Source: JBCBZH01 sp039815415
Lineage (GTDB): Bacteria; Bacteroidota; Rhodothermia; Rhodothermales; Rubricoccaceae
Assembly: GCA_039815415.1 (NCBI GenBank)
Contig: JBCBZH010000218.1
Span: 1 to 7,660, forward strand
Direction: 5' to 3'
Length of the DNA: 7,660 nt
Shown: positions 7,598 to 7,660 of the stretch, piece after piece
Layout of the letters: the number at the start of each line of letters is the position of its first letter
How positions within the stretch are numbered: position 1 is the stretch's first letter
The notes under the pieces: model-generated
Databases searched by the model: none
What the model saw: the letters and a program-made list of their open reading frames with translations, nothing else
Told to the model about the DNA's origin: nothing
Program-made: the position numbers and the translations under genes

Positions 7598-7660
7598 ATG
7601 AGAGGCGGTAGGAAGACAACCTGCCGATGGCCAGCAGCTTGACATCAGGCGCAATCACAA

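Noticed and set aside
7639..7644. TTGACA, a perfect -35 hexamer
   Set aside because: The matching -10 would fall at or beyond the window end, so a promoter cannot be judged.

Overview
The window is high-GC bacterial DNA. It carries two secreted or lipid-anchored protein loci and an ECF sigma factor followed by a TPR-type Ser/Thr kinase. The sigma/kinase pairing, the lack of Shine-Dalgarno sequences before every gene, two lipoboxes and the DoxX-type protein together suggest a marine Rhodothermota (Rubricoccaceae/Rhodothermales-like) genome. Planctomycetota or Acidobacteriota are less likely. This placement is inference; no ribosomal or housekeeping marker is present.

Layout, left to right. 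(1) The last codons of a + strand gene (1-44) end at a strong GC hairpin (45-72). (2) A - strand gene (127-1167) encodes a lipoprotein with a short helical domain and a long Arg/Asp tail built from eight 11-residue repeats. (3) A roughly 400-bp divergent intergenic region (1168-1574) holds several inverted repeats but no convincing gene. (4) A + strand gene (1575-2321) encodes a four-helix DoxX-type membrane protein with a C-terminal cysteine tail resembling a zinc ribbon. (5) A 13-bp hairpin (2376-2406) separates it from a convergent - strand operon: a secreted protein of unknown function (3269-4381), then 12 nt later a lipoprotein with two tandem OB-like modules (2429-3256). (6) A 131-bp divergent region (4382-4512) contains a perfect 9-bp inverted repeat. 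(7) A + strand operon follows: an ECF sigma factor of the Ser/Thr-kinase-linked type (4513-5085) and a membrane Ser/Thr kinase with a large TPR region after its transmembrane segment (5128-7548). It closes with a 13-bp perfect palindromic hairpin (7562-7597).

How the parts may work together (inference): the kinase would sense an envelope signal through its TPR region and act on the adjacent sigma factor, which lacks the usual acidic stretch in region 2.2 and has threonines there instead. The divergent secreted-protein/lipoprotein operon, sharing a symmetric motif with the sigma promoter region, is a natural candidate target.

The most unusual non-coding signal is an 11-mer, TCGCCAGCTCG, found eight times (four per strand). 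It occurs in intergenic DNA, inside coding sequence in two reading phases, and as an inverted pair forming the terminal hairpin. That pattern resembles DNA uptake sequences or a dispersed palindromic repeat family, and its genome-wide distribution is the main thing to check.
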